This document shows, one piece after another, positions 43,986-56,519 of a DNA stretch of 64,000 bases. The DNA lies in assembly GCF_958295425.1 (NCBI RefSeq), contig NC_081149.1, positions 4,509,701 through 4,573,700 on the forward strand, read 5' to 3'. Each line of letters begins with the position of its first letter. Position 1 is the stretch's first letter. The translations under genes were made by a program, and so were the position numbers. This DNA comes from Solea solea (lineage: Eukaryota > Chordata > Actinopteri > Pleuronectiformes > Soleidae). The notes under the pieces were generated by a model, which worked only from the letters and a program-made list of their open reading frames with translations, had not been told where the DNA came from and did no database searches.

Positions 43986-46694
43986 CCCAGGGGCAATTTC
44001 TGCCTGGGGTTTGCCCTCATTTGTACGTCAGTGTACGTCCTTGAGTGTGGAGTTGTTGATGTGTGGGTACCAGCAGATGTCCTCACATCATTTCAAGCAA
44101 GTTTCAATAGTTACTGTCTTCTACATCTTTTGACTCTTTTGAGAGCGCCACCAGCTGGAGACCAGCTGAAGTGTTGTGCTACACGGTGCTTGTTCAGTCA
44201 GTGTGTATAGTCCGTGCAGAAACGTGAGGTGTGCGTGGATCACGTGGACCACGTGCAGAGCTCTAGCAAACCCTTGCAGACATGAGCCTAAACCTCACCA
44301 CACTCACAACTAGGAAATGGTTGTTTGCAGAGACGTATATTATATACAGAATGTTGCCAACACTGAGTTGCTCGTGTAACCGAGACAGACCAGAGTGACA
44401 GTGAAGGATTGGTCCTCTCATCCTGAGGGTTCAAAGAAGTGATTAAAAGACACTGAAATACATCATCCTGTTGTCATACTTGACAGCAGTTGTTGATGTT
44501 GGACCACAATAAATATATCATATCACAGCCAACACCGGTCTGCTCCTGTGTCAGGGGTCACAACTAACGTCATAAGAGTCTGTGGTTCCAGCTGACATTT
44601 CATCTGCTCCTCCATCGGGAGTTCAACACCACATCTGATCCGCTTCTAAACTTGTTCCTGAGTCAGCTGGAGCCAAGCCAGCTCTTTGTTCACAGTTGGA
44701 ATCCCAACAACGACAGCTTCTGATTCAAAGCCATGGTTCCTGATCTCCAGACAACAGCCTGACCAATATACTCCGTAGTTTCAGTTTCTGGCACCAAAAC
44801 CCAGCCAGACATCCAGCTGGCAATCGCTGCTGATCCACAACCAAAACTTCCACATTTCTGTTTCCTGCAGCTCACCGTCTCCAGCTTTGGCCTACAATCA
44901 TCAGAGTGCCCTGCAGACTGCACTGATCTGCTGCGAGATGTTCTGGTAGCAGCTTTGTCTCATCTCATGGGTATCCAGCAGGACTGCCTCCATCACCAGT
45001 TTCCAGGTCCCAAGTGTTGTTCCACATGTTGTCCTCGTCTAGCCTAAGTGCATCTCCTGAGGAGACCCATGAGATCAATGCTGTCCTCACTGAAATGTTG
45101 TTTTTCTGCCCGACCTTTGGCCCAGATCTGCCTCCATCCATGCCATTGCTTGCCCCGTCTCTGTAGGCCATGCAACCTGAGGTTCCCCTGCTCTGCCCCT
45201 GCAGAGTCCACCCACTGGTCCCCTGAGATCCTGGCTCTCCTCCTCTGCTTCCTCTGCAGTGGCTGCTGGCCAAACGTCCTACATTTGTTTCAAACTTCAT
45301 CAGTATTTTGATGTCAGAATTTCTTTTAAGCAAAAAGTGTCTCCACTCCAGGGAGATATTGAGTTTAATCACCGACTTTGCTGTGGAAAATATTGATGTC
45401 GTCGTCCTAGAAATGAAAGTTTGTCAAAGACACAAGAAGAGCCAGGACTATTGTACTTTTTAAGATAGAAAGATAAATGCAGGACTTTTAGTGCAAGTAT
45501 GTTCACTTGTATTACTGTTCACACACAAAAGAGTGATGGATTTGAAGATATTGATCATAAATGATCAATAACTTCATAATAACGTAGTGTAAATGGAGTG
45601 AAAAGAGAGATGTAGACACTTCTGCACCTCCTGTAGAAACCGTTTACAGCCTCACAGATAAATAAATCAATCACATTGACACAAACAACTGCCTACACAA
45701 GAGTGTGGCAATGCAAAACTGTTTTAATGTCCTACAGATGAAACTCAACATTTATTGATTTTTCCTAGCGATCCTGTCTACTGCAGCTCAAACAATCATG
45801 ACAGGGAATTTTATGTTTATTATTATTTGAGCAGAAATTCAAACATCCAGCTTCTCAAAACTGATGTGATAAATATTGTGACTTTCAAACGGCTAAAGCA
45901 TTAAATGATATTGAACTGATTCTGTTTCTAATCATTAGACTCCATGACCGTAAGTCAGAGTTTATCGTCCATATTTCTGCTGTTATAACACATTTGCTTT
46001 CACAGCTCCATGATCCATCCGTTTCCCTTTCACACCGCGGTTATATCAGAACACACATTAATATTATACATTAGCAAATTTCTCCACAGCAGCATAAATG
46101 ACTCATAAAGCATAATTTATTCTTAGTTTCATTGCCCCTTATAAAGACAGCACAGTGAGGAATCATGCCATTTGTGCTCCGCTGGTATCTGCTCTCTATT
46201 TGTTCACTAAATAAGAGGAAACACAACACAGACATCAGGGTGTTTAAAGCTGTGCCTCAAGTGCCAAAGTATGTGCAGACTTGAAACAGTCCGTTATCAG
46301 ACATTCTTAGGACTCATTTCTATGAGTGAAGGACCCTGATAAGACCGTGGACCATCACTCCTCCCTGCGCTCACTCACATCCCTCCAGGTCACGTCTCAA
46401 AGAAAGTGCCCCATGGCTTATATTTCAGATGCTGAGGGAACATCAGGCCAGAGAGCCTGAGGCTGCCAGGGGAGAGCAGACTTTGACTCTTCACTCTCGC
46501 ACTCGCCACTGAAAATCAAAAGAGCTTCAGACTGCAGCTGGAGAGGCTGCAGCGGGCTGGTGGTGGTGACATGGTGGCTCACCTGGCTGTCAGCTCTCAG
46601 CTCAATTTAAATGAATCAAAAAGAGAGAAGGCTGTATTTTCCACCATCACTTCTCCTTTTTAAGAAACATTTCATATTATCGCTTGGAAGGAGA

Positions 46695-46717
46695 AGAGAG
46701 AGAGAGAGAGAGAGGGG

Positions 46718-46769
<52 letters not shown>
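46695..46769 (+). repeat. (GA)n microsatellite
   Basis: A GA run broken once by GGGGGGG; roughly 34 units in total. Confidence 0.95.
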
Positions 46770-46771
<2 letters not shown>

Positions 46772-47843
46772 CGCAGCAACTGTCCTGATTTTGTGCACCT
46801 CACTTTTGTAAACTGCACTTGTGTTATAAAACTGGCAAATGTCCCTTTAATCCATATATGCGAGCAATAATGCTACATTATTATACAGTGATGCTGAACA
46901 ATGAATCATTTTCAGATCAAAATCACAATTAGGAAACTACAAGAGCTGTAATTAAGTCTTTCTATTTTTGATTGTTCTTTTTTGTGCTTTTTGCCAATAA
47001 ATAAAAACAATACAATACCTACATGTTGGAAACATTTGATATCTTTAAGTTACTAGATTGTAACGGTGTCCCACATTCTAATGTTTTTAAATCTATGTAA
47101 ATATTGAACTGCAATCACATTTCAAGGCAGAAAAATAATATTATGCAATTAAATATTTGACCCATATCATTCACTCTGTCTCTCTCTCTGCATTAATCAG
47201 GAAATGGTTTATCATCTCTCTAATTCACTCCAAATCTAAAAAGTGCTACAAACTATTCAAACACTATCAAGGTAATAAGCATATTTGTAGGCATGTGAAT
47301 AATAAATGTAAAGTGTGTTCCTGATTAAATCTAATTGAGAATGTTGTTTACTTGAGTGGATTATTATGTGTTTTAGTCATGCTAAACAATTACATTTAAT
47401 GTACTATATTGTATGCAAGTACATTGTTTTGTGATGTCTGTTAGTAGCTCTTCTCACTGATGTTACTTCAAATACAACAGAATAATGGATATACAAGAAC
47501 ACTAAGAAAAACATGCTGACAGCTTTGAAAACTAAAGTTACTCTCTAAAAAGTGGTTGTTTCTCCATTAAGCCTTTGTCAGCCTGTATCTTGTATTTCTC
47601 TTAAACGCCAGGTTTATTTTTCCTCCTCCTCCTTTTTTTATCCACAGAAGACGAGTCAAACATATTCAGTGTAATGCAAAATTGTTGCATAAATAAGGCA
47701 AAATAATGGATGAGAAACTGTAGCCGGAACAAACGAAACACTCACTTTTCTATAAACTCATGCTTATTGAGTAGATGCTCGTAACTGTGGTTGAAAATAA
47801 GCTCTTTAATATATTAGGACCAGCCTTAATGATCTCTCGCCTC

Positions 47844-47844
47844 T

Positions 47845-47892
<48 letters not shown>

Positions 47893-47893
47893 T
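47844..47893 (+). repeat. (TTTC)n microsatellite
   Basis: About 12 TTTC units with two TTTG interruptions. Confidence 0.9.
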
Positions 47894-48630
47894 GAGAAAA
47901 TCCACTATTCATCTCGACCCACCAACAGTGGCTGGAGTTCTGGTTCTGCCCAAAATGTTCTTCTGTTCCCGCGTGCTCTCCGAGACCATTAAATGTTTTT
48001 TGACAGAATTCAAGCAGACTGTCAGATGCTTTTTACTTAAGTGGCTTCACTCCTCCTGTTGGCAGTGTTCTCCCATCTCTGCCGAGAATAACTGAAGCTC
48101 TCTTAGAGTGCTTGTTGGGTTCTTGGACATATTACGTCTTTTCTACCAAGACAGTTCACGGGTTTGTTAGAAGCCAGTGTTAAATCTCCAACCACTTCTC
48201 TATTTGTGGCCAAAGACGAACACAAAGACTAAAGAAAAGTCAGACTTGTGTTGTCTGCAGTCTGCGATGATTGAATATTTGTAACACAAAAGAAAAGCAG
48301 CAGGAACACTCACGGATGACTCACGTGTGCACATCACTGACACTTGATGCTGGAGGCGATATCAGAAGTAATCACAGCCCACTTTGTAACAAGACGTGCT
48401 AATGTTGCTACATTGATAGCTCAGTGCTGGGTGCGCTGTACACAAATATATCAGCAATGGGTAGAACTACGTTGTCTGAGAGCTCCATTTAGGCTGTGTG
48501 GTGTTTCAGCTAAACTATAAAAGGATGATTATCTAACACCTGTTAGTATATTTGCATAATGTATGACTTTTATGAGGTTATCTTCAGTAGTTAGCTGCAG
48601 GTGACTGGACTTACTTTGTTAGGTTTGAGG

Positions 48631-49478
48631 CAGTGCCGGCCCTGAGTAATATGGTGCCCTATGCAAGATTTTAGCTGGCGCCCCCTTGCATCGCAGCAGT
48701 CAATTTCACAATCAACTTGTGTGTAATGTAATGTAACTTTCATACAATCACACAGAAACTGCATGTGTGTATTCAAGATTTTATTTCTTTGAGTAAAAAA
48801 TATCACACCAAATAAAAACTAAAGAAAGAAACAAGTGATAAAATTAAAAAGGACAGGAGCACCTGATGCTGTGTCACTGGGGGTGGTACTGAAATATTTT
48901 AAAAGTGCATCTGAAGAGAGAAGAGAAGTATATGTGACGACTGCATGTTACATTTTAATAAAAAAACAGATGCTTGGTGTGCTACACATGAGACTAATAT
49001 AGACTAATAATGAAAATGTGATGAGATTCATTCAACTTTATTGTCATTGCAATGCAATTCAGTCTAACCAGAGTGCAAAAACCAGTAAAGTGCAGTGAAA
49101 TGAATATATATGTATATATAGCCTATGAATGATATGGGAAAGCTAAGGTATGAAATATTAACAGTAATACACTTTAACTGCACTTTAACACTGATGTAAA
49201 CTTTAACAAACATAAACTGTGACACATAAAACCAAAGGCTTACAACCACCCTATTACAAATGGGATGGACAACTAAAAGCATTTTAACTGACATACAAGC
49301 AGGAAAGACACCTGTAAAATAACACCTGAACAGTAGTAGTATTTATAATTAAAAAAAAGTAGTATTTATAATAAAAACATTTTTTTTCTTTTTTTTTTTT
49401 CCTCCGTTTTCGGCGCCCCCTGCGGATGACGGCGCCCCTAGCATTTGCCTATACTGCCTATGCCCAGGGCCGGCTCTG
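48631..49478. mobile_element. hAT-like MITE with intact target duplication
   Basis: Left terminus CAGTGCCGGCCCTG and right terminus, read on the other strand, CAGAGCCGGCCCTG match at 13 of 14 positions. GTTTGAGG lies directly outside both ends (48623-48630 and 49479-49486), an 8-bp duplication typical of hAT. The subterminal regions are rich in GGCGCCCC. The 848-bp interior is AT-rich with no transposase frame, so it is non-autonomous. Confidence 0.92.
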
Positions 49479-50076
49479 GTTTGAGGAGTTTTCCCCTCTC
49501 ATCCAAGCGGCTGCTTCACTTCTGACTAAGTGCTGGAATAATCCAGGTGTTCAGCCTCTGAAGGTCGGAAAACTGTCGAGAGCGTTGTTAAGTTAAACAA
49601 TGCACATCAGTTACTCTCTACCCTCTAACCCACTATCACGTTATTAGTTTCACTTTTCACACTCATAACATGAGCAAAGTGGAGCAGTGGAGCAGTGGAT
49701 CCCTAATGTCGATTCAATTGCCGACCCGACCAAGCATGTCGTCAGAAATCCCACAATGCAGTTCAGCATTGTTTGGCACTGGCCCATTCAAAGTGAGTGA
49801 GAAATGAGCTGTTGGCCTCGATCTTTGCATCGCCGCAGTTTTATGGCAAAGGACAAAGAGAGAGTTCTTGGCCCTTTTTGTTCTGATCTACAGTGACATT
49901 TGGTAAATGTTAAGTTCATAGTACTTTTTTTAGTCACAGCATTTTACATAATACTATTTACCCATTCACACGTATTCATATAAGCCATTTTATACATCCA
50001 TCCATCCATCCATGTGCTCCCCGCACAGTCACTAGGACCAGTTTAGGGTTCAGAGTCTTCAGTATGTGGACTACAG

Positions 50077-50469
50077 CAGTGGTTCTCAGGCTTTTTAAAA
50101 TATTGAGCTCTCGAGGTAACAACATTATCACCAACATTAAAGTACAGTGGTGTAAACAGACTTTTCACAGGAGGCAGATTTACAGTATTCCCAATAAGAT
50201 CATTTGCTCTCTCATCATCCTCCTCTTCCTCACATATACTTCACAACACTGACATAGTCAAATGAGATTAAGATGGAGGTAGAGGTGAGTCACTCTAATG
50301 ATTATTATTTAATTTACATGTCTTTCTGTTATTTGTTTCATTTTCTATTCCTCAGCTCCACTCTCATCACATACCCTGGTTTATACAGCGGTTCAGATTT
50401 TCCTCCAAGTACCACCAGAGGAAGCTTGCGTACCACTGGTGGTACACATACCACAGTTTGAGAACTCTG
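50077..50469 (+). mobile_element. hAT-like MITE, CAGTGGTTCTCA family
   Basis: The element starts CAGTGGTTCTCAGG and ends ACAGTTTGAGAACTCTG, imperfect inverted termini. GGACTACAG precedes it (50068-50076) and GGACTAGAG follows (50470-50478), a probable target duplication with one change. The interior (CACAGGAGGCAGATTTAC, CTCTCATCATCCTCCTC) matches the complement of 43541-43985. No coding potential is seen. Confidence 0.75.
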
Positions 50470-50479
50470 GGACTAGAGG

Positions 50480-52580
50480 AGCCACTCTGGGAGCATAGTA
50501 ACAAGTATAAACAGCAGTAAGCCTCTCTGTCAGTTCAGTGTGCCCCAGGTGAACTCATCTCAAGGATAAGTGAGCAAAGGTTCTAGAAATGAGATTTCAT
50601 TCTTCCCTCTCTTTCATGGTCAGGCTTTTTTCTTCTTTTTGTTTCAATCAAAAAACGTGTTTTCACATTGTCCTGCTCATTTGCAGTGATGAGCCCCACA
50701 TTAGAGCTACAGCCAAATGCCTAGAAGGTCTCTGATACAATGATTCTCATTAAAGTGCTCCCCTTTGTCTTCATCGACTGAAGTTGTCAACTCCGTGTAC
50801 CTGACCAGCCCATCACCGCAGCCCTGCTCTGCTGCATTAGACACTAATTCCTTTATTAGGGTTTTTGGGTTTTTTTAACAACACAAACAGTTCCTCTTGG
50901 CAAGAATGTGCACATCCATAACAACAGTCTGCCTAATCACCACCAGCATCCGCTTTAATGTCATTACTGCGGTGAGGATGTGGATGTGTACTAATATCAG
51001 GAGGTTATTTGACTGAGTCTCATTACTCCCCTATCACTCACTCTATCTATCTATCTCTCCTTTCTGCTCTGTCTCTCTCTCTCTCTCTCTGATAGCTGCT
51101 AGAACAACAGTAGGGATGGATATCTTTAGGATTTTGATCAACACTGACACTGATATCAATATTGCTTATCAAAACTGATACCTATCGCTACTCTCACTGA
51201 TTCTTTTTCTGTAATTTAATGTTGAGAACACCTAAACACAGAGGTGTGGTGGAGGGCTGTGAGAAAGAGTGTGCTTCTTAAGTCACCACCAGAGGGCAGG
51301 CTCTTCTGTTTAAACCAATGGACTCCTCTGTAGTGAAGAGCTCCCTTCTGTCAAGAGTCCACAGACCTCTTCTGTCATTTAGAATGACTGACTTTTAAAT
51401 ATGTTACGGTCCTGTCACAGGTCTGTTATTTCCCAGCAGGACATTAGGAAAATGGCGGCCCACGTCTCACCCCAGAACTGATGACAAAACACGGCTCAAA
51501 GCCTTAAAACTATGATGAGTAACTTTTAAACATCAACAAAGGCCTGTTGCGTAGTTCACACAATATTATGATTGAGTCTGTCAGCTCCACACAAATCTCT
51601 GTGTTTCTCACTGTCCCCGGGTGACATTCCTCTGCTGCACACAGGAAGTTACTCGTTCATGTGAAGACAGACAGAGGCAACAGCGACATTGAGCTAAAGT
51701 AAGAAACGGTTTGAAAAATTTCAGAAGTGAATTCCACTGCTCAAAAATTGGGTTGTTCAGCAGTTTGACAAGACATTAAATGTCAGAGACACAAGACAAA
51801 CTCTATGCCCCGCCTGTCCCTGCGCTGCCACTGTATACACACAAACGCTCCCACAGTCAGGTCTGATAGTTTTGCTTGACATAGCTTGTTTTAAGATGCA
51901 CAGCATGCAAATAATGTCCCGTCGGTTCTGTTCAAAGACCAAACAGAGGAATAAGTCCAGATCCATGAAGAACTAGTCAACTTCCTCCCGAATCATCATC
52001 ACATGTGGGGAACACTTTATGTTACAGTACAGTAGAACACGTAAAGCCTAATAAATAAAACATGTGCGAGACATAAGGCAGGATGGACCTCAAATGAATT
52101 ATATGGTAATTATCAATTGTGATTGACAGACATGTTCATGTAATGGTATTACACTGACGTAGCTGACATTACTTTGATTACTATTGTGATTAAAAAGGTG
52201 GAAATCACATTAGAATTTAAATGAATTCCCAATTACATTTTTTTAACCATACTTTTATCATGTTACCGTGACTAAAATGTTAAGTGTGAATCACAATGTG
52301 TATTTTATTTAATTATTTTTTTTAAATCTGGGGCTGCATGTACTGCAACTACTGTCAAGTTCCAGTTTGTTCCCTGCCAGAAACAATGTGTACCTGCAAT
52401 CAGATGCTGTTCTGTTTGTCCCCAACTTTACATTTAAAAATAAAGAACGTGACCTCTGTTGCCTGCACGTGTTAGGCTATGGATGAATAAATCAAAATAA
52501 TGAAAACAGACCTGGATGAGTAAATATTGCGCAGGTTTTAAGTGTCGCCACGGTTTGGAAGAACACCGACTCTAATTGTT
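50480..52580. other. No gene recognised
   Basis: A CT run lies at 51071-51089. 51500-51680 (GATGAGTAACTTTTAAACAT) may be a short MITE remnant. Confidence 0.45.
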
Positions 52581-52735
52581 TTGCATTACATTACATTACA
52601 TGTCATTTAGCAGACGCTTTTATCCAAAGCGACTTACAATAAGTGCATTTAAACATTTGGGTACAAATAAGAGCTAGAAGTAAGAAAGAGCTTCAAGTAA
52701 GCCAAACTATGAAGTGCTAGTCATTTTGCCATGGA
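52581..52735 (+). repeat. Widespread fish repeat (TTTAGCAGACGCTTTTATCC)
   Basis: A CATTACATTACATTACATG start is followed by TCATTTAGCAGACGC, TTTTATCCAAAGCGACTT and ACAATAAGTGCATTTAAACA. This block is highly conserved among dispersed copies in many fish genomes, as I recall. Its right limit is uncertain. Confidence 0.7.
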
Positions 52736-52908
52736 AACATTTCCCATGGCGAAATAAAAATTATATTTGATTCCTGCCAACATGTTTTTACACACACACA
52801 CACAGACACACACACACTAGAGCTGTTACATGGAGGAGTTTATGTTTGAGTTGTAATGACCTGTTTGCAAATGCATGCTGCAGTCTCATAGACCTTTTGA
52901 AGTTCCAG

Positions 52909-53095
52909 CAGACCTCGCTCGTATGGTTTCCTACCATATATGACAGTGCACAAGAAGGACCAGTACAAACTGAGCGACTTTGACAAAGGCAGCAGCAGCA
53001 GCTGCAGCAGTGACAGCATGTTGGAGATGCAAGCCTACATGAGGGAAACTCCTCTTTCTGCAGACACAACCTGCTACATGGGACGCACAAAATAA
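52909..53095 (+). CDS. Candidate C-terminal exon, protein not recognised
   Basis: A reading frame runs from a CCAG acceptor-like site (52905-52908) to TAA at 53093-53095. After a split first codon it reads RPRSYGFLPYMTVHKKDQYK, LSDFDKGSSSSCSSDSM and LEMQAYMRETPLSADTTCYM, ending GRTK. The balanced composition, charged segment, Ser cluster and absence of stops look like a cytoplasmic tail of a host protein. Against this, the tract before the acceptor is only weakly pyrimidine-rich, the frame is closed upstream by TGA, and (AGC)n repeats make part of the Ser run. No other exon is seen nearby. I do not recognise the protein; it could be a chance frame. Confidence 0.35.
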
Positions 53096-53745
53096 CTGCT
53101 TATAATTACCTGTGTGTGTTAGGGACATCTGTACGCTCTAGGCATGTGCTCTTCTCCGTGGGTGATATTGTAAATAAAAAGAGAGTCACACTCGAGTTCT
53201 ATCAGGCTTTCTGGCAAATAATACTAGAAATGATATTGGGCTGTTTTGTCTTGACTAACATTATTACATTTTAGTTGGAATAAAAAAAGCTGTCAGGGGT
53301 TCCTCCTGTTGTCAGTGATTCCCTGTTCAGGGAGTGTTTATTCCATGTGTTCCATCCTACTCCACTGAGTGTTGTATGTTATGAATATTAATGCTAGCAG
53401 CACTGTTAATAGAGTAACAATTATGAAAATGTAATAAAGTAGGGACTATTAGAATTTATTCAAACAACCTGCGGGTCATTATTAATTTGTTTCAACTTGT
53501 TTTTATTTTATTTTTATTTAATTTTTTTTGTGACACCCCCAACTGTGGATTTGGTCTCTGATAGTAGATTAATTTTGGAAAACTACTGCAAGAATGAAGA
53601 TTTGTATGATTTCTGTTCACAGTGCATGTGTAAAAGTATCTGAGCAGAAAATGACTTTGGTAGACGTTGAAGTCACCTTTTACAATATTACTTGAGTAAA
53701 AGTCTTGAAACTTAAGTGTCAAAAGTAATTTTGTGATATAAAATG

Positions 53746-53932
53746 TAGCTCAGTGGTAGAGTGAGTCATCCTTCAACTGGAAGGTTGTGGGTTTAATTCC
53801 CAGCTCTGCTATATGTCCATATGTGTCCTTGTGCAAAACATTTAACCCCAGCGTGGCATTTACTAAGATAGTTAGGGGGAATGTGTTGGAGTCAAAGTAA
53901 CAAAGCAACAAAGTACTGTTACATTAAAGCCC
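53746..53932 (+). repeat. tRNA-derived SINE-like repeat
   Basis: TAGCTCAGTGGTAGAGTG (A box 53746-53756) and GGTTTAATTCC (B box 53790-53800) are followed by GTCCTTGTGCAAAACATTTA and an AACCCCAGCGTGGC tail. It is tRNA-like in its first 70 bases but has no acceptor stem match, so it is a SINE rather than a tRNA gene. The 60.9-kb copy is the same family. Confidence 0.75.
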
Positions 53933-54920
53933 TGCATCACACATGTGCATTTTCACGGTCATTACAATACACATGAATGCATGGAATTCCGTTTTTTAAC
54001 TTTTTATTTCAGAGTGATGTTGAGAAATATCCAATCCAACTTTATCTGTAACTTAAAACATTCACAGTGGACTAAAGTGCTGTACAGAAGAATAATTAAA
54101 GCTCACATGAGGCATAAAATATGTATAAAATACATTAAAAAGACATAAAACATGAAGAAATTGCTGAAACTACTCTCCTCCAGTGTGGTTTTTGTGCCGT
54201 TTCTCTTTGCCAACTAGAACAGGTAGTGACATTTTGTCCCTGTGTGTTCAGATTGAACAACAAGACAAGACACCTGTTGACTTTGCATGCTTGTGAAGGA
54301 GTGGGTTTGAGTGTTTTCATGTGGACATGCTAGAGAACTTGGCATATGTGGACCAGATTATTTTTAAAACTGGAGGAGGAAGACCTCTGTTTTCAAAAAT
54401 ACCCACCTACGTACTGTGGACGACACCCAAGTGTTTGAAGAGAACACAGCTTTCTCTCTTCAGACATAACCTGCTGATGTTCATTTGTCCTTGTTGAAAT
54501 AAAACCTTTGTGGAAATGCATATTTAGATTTTGGGCAGAGTAATAAAGCACAGCTACGTCTGCTTTGGCAGCCACGTTTTCTCCTATCGTGTCGTGTTAT
54601 ATTATGGCCAACACTGCGTTTTGACTGGTGGGCGTGCAAGACACACAAAGTAGGTGTTTTTGTTTTTGTTGCAGTGCAGTTTGGTTCACTTGATACTTTT
54701 GTTCTCAAACTGAGAGTCTCTCTGTCTCTCATGTCTCTCTCTCTTTCTTCTCGACTACCATCTAATTGCTCATACCTCCTCCACTGTGTGGGAGATATGT
54801 AGCTTCCCTTTCTCCTCCTCCTCCTCCTCATCCTGCTACTTCCATTTACGTCTTCCTCTTCTTTCCTCTTCTCTCCTGTGGCCCTGTGAGTGTCTGCAGG
54901 GGTGTGTGCCTGCATGTCAA
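53933..54920. other. No gene recognised
   Basis: Non-coding; a CTC-rich patch lies at 54805-54830. Confidence 0.5.
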
Positions 54921-54923
54921 CCA

Positions 54924-54924
<1 letters not shown>

Positions 54925-54954
<30 letters not shown>

Positions 54955-55091
54955 GAGCAAGAGAGAGAGAGATAGACAGAGAGAAAGGCTGAGAGAGAGA
55001 GAGAGAGAGAGAGAGATAATAAAGAGAAAGGGTGAGAAAGACAGGCAAATTGCATGACAGAAACAAAGAGAAAAAATGTGGAAAGTAGCTG

Positions 55092-55160
<69 letters not shown>
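54925..55160 (+). repeat. Compound GT / GA / GT microsatellite region
   Basis: A GT run (54925-54952), GA-rich runs (54960-55016) and a long GT run (55094-55160) are separated by short unique pieces. The open frames covering this region on the minus strand are translated low-complexity sequence. Confidence 0.9.
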
Positions 55161-55162
<2 letters not shown>

Positions 55163-55318
55163 GCGTATCTATAAGTGTGTGCACATGTGCGCAAGAGAGA
55201 GCAAGTGAGAAAGCAAAAGAGAGCAAGACAGAGGCTCCTCTGATCACTGACTTGGTGTCCTACTTTCACTCTGCAGCACACCCCAATAACAACCCTGAGC
55301 TATGATATAATATACCCA

Positions 55319-55320
55319 CA

Positions 55321-55346
<26 letters not shown>
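55319..55346 (+). repeat. (CA)n microsatellite
   Basis: About 13 CA units; a second short run follows at 55357-55369. Confidence 0.9.
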
Positions 55347-55352
<6 letters not shown>

Positions 55353-56445
55353 ACATACACACACACACAAAACATTTTCACACCACACAAAAAACTCTCC
55401 AAAATAGGTTGCCTTCTCCTCCTCCATGAACACACCAGAGGTGATACAGTCTTTTCTTTTTCTCAAGTGGGCTGTCAGCCATCTCTCCCAGCACCATCTA
55501 ACTGTAACAGGGACCGAGGAGAGGAACATTCAATTTGAACTTCTCTGCCAACAAGCTGTGTCTGGGTGAGCTCTGCATCGCTCACTGGAAGAAAAAATAA
55601 AGTTCAATAGAAATATGTCTCTGTCTGTCTGTGAAACAAAACATCAGTATTATCTCAAATTACAGTACATTTAACACGGAATATGTAAATATAGGCGCGG
55701 GCATTAGTTTTCTACAACTCGCTTATTTGCTTGATTATAAAAAAGTCGCTCAGTCAGTGATGTTTCATGATTATATATAAAAAAGCTACAAAACAAATGT
55801 TTTATCAGCGATTACATTTATACAAACAAATATTTCTACTCCAATGACGACGTGATTTGCGTTGCATCTATGATCACAAGGTGACAGCGGCCTGAGTTTG
55901 AAGAGACGACATTTAAGAGGTTCCTTGAATGCAACTTGAAGCTGCTCCTCTAAGGTCAATACGCTCTAGATCTCACAGAAGTGCTGACCTTTACCATCTT
56001 TGAATGGGACTCACTCCATGCTCCCATTAGCTCAACATACTGTGAACTCGATTAATCAGTCAATTATTTTCTCAATGAATTCAGTACCAAACTGGAAATG
56101 ATGATGTCCAACGTCTTTTTGTCCTCAAACCAAAATGATTCAGTTTTAATGATTTATTTGTTACATGGTGCAAATAAACCACATAATATTTATATTTAAG
56201 AAGCTGAAAAATCAGAAAACTTGATTTACTTAGTGAAAAAACACTCAAACCAATTAATTCATTATCAAAATAGTTGACAGCTAATTTAGTAATCGATTAA
56301 TATTCAATTTATCAAGTAATTGTTTCAGCCCTACTGTGAACCTTACTCTTTCTACATCACTGACTCTTATGCACTGGAATTTAGAATATTCAAATAAATA
56401 ACAAATAATACCATCAAATATTCAAATATCATGTACATGTGCATG

Positions 56446-56446
<1 letters not shown>

Positions 56447-56496
<50 letters not shown>

Positions 56497-56512
56497 GTGT
56501 GCGTGTGTGCAT
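56447..56512 (+). repeat. (GT)n microsatellite
   Basis: About 30 GT units with GTGC interruptions in the last third. Shorter CA and GT runs lie at 56895-56914 and 57016-57039. Confidence 0.95.
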
Positions 56513-56519
56513 GCTTCAG

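Larger units (their letters stand above)
43986..48622. other. No gene recognised
   Basis: 44640-45300 is GC-richer than its surroundings and holds several short frames, perhaps a decayed retroelement. The remainder has the GA and TTTC microsatellites only. Confidence 0.45.

Noticed and set aside
44690..45372. Gene suggested by several overlapping frames in a GC-richer patch
   Set aside because: Frames on both strands are short and mutually inconsistent, with no recognisable motif; more likely a decayed repeat.
53746..53820. tRNA gene
   Set aside because: A and B boxes are present but acceptor and anticodon stems do not pair convincingly, and the sequence continues into a SINE body shared with 60.9 kb.
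54481..55281. 266-codon minus-strand frame
   Set aside because: Most of it is translated CA/GA microsatellite (runs of His-Thr and Ser-Leu).
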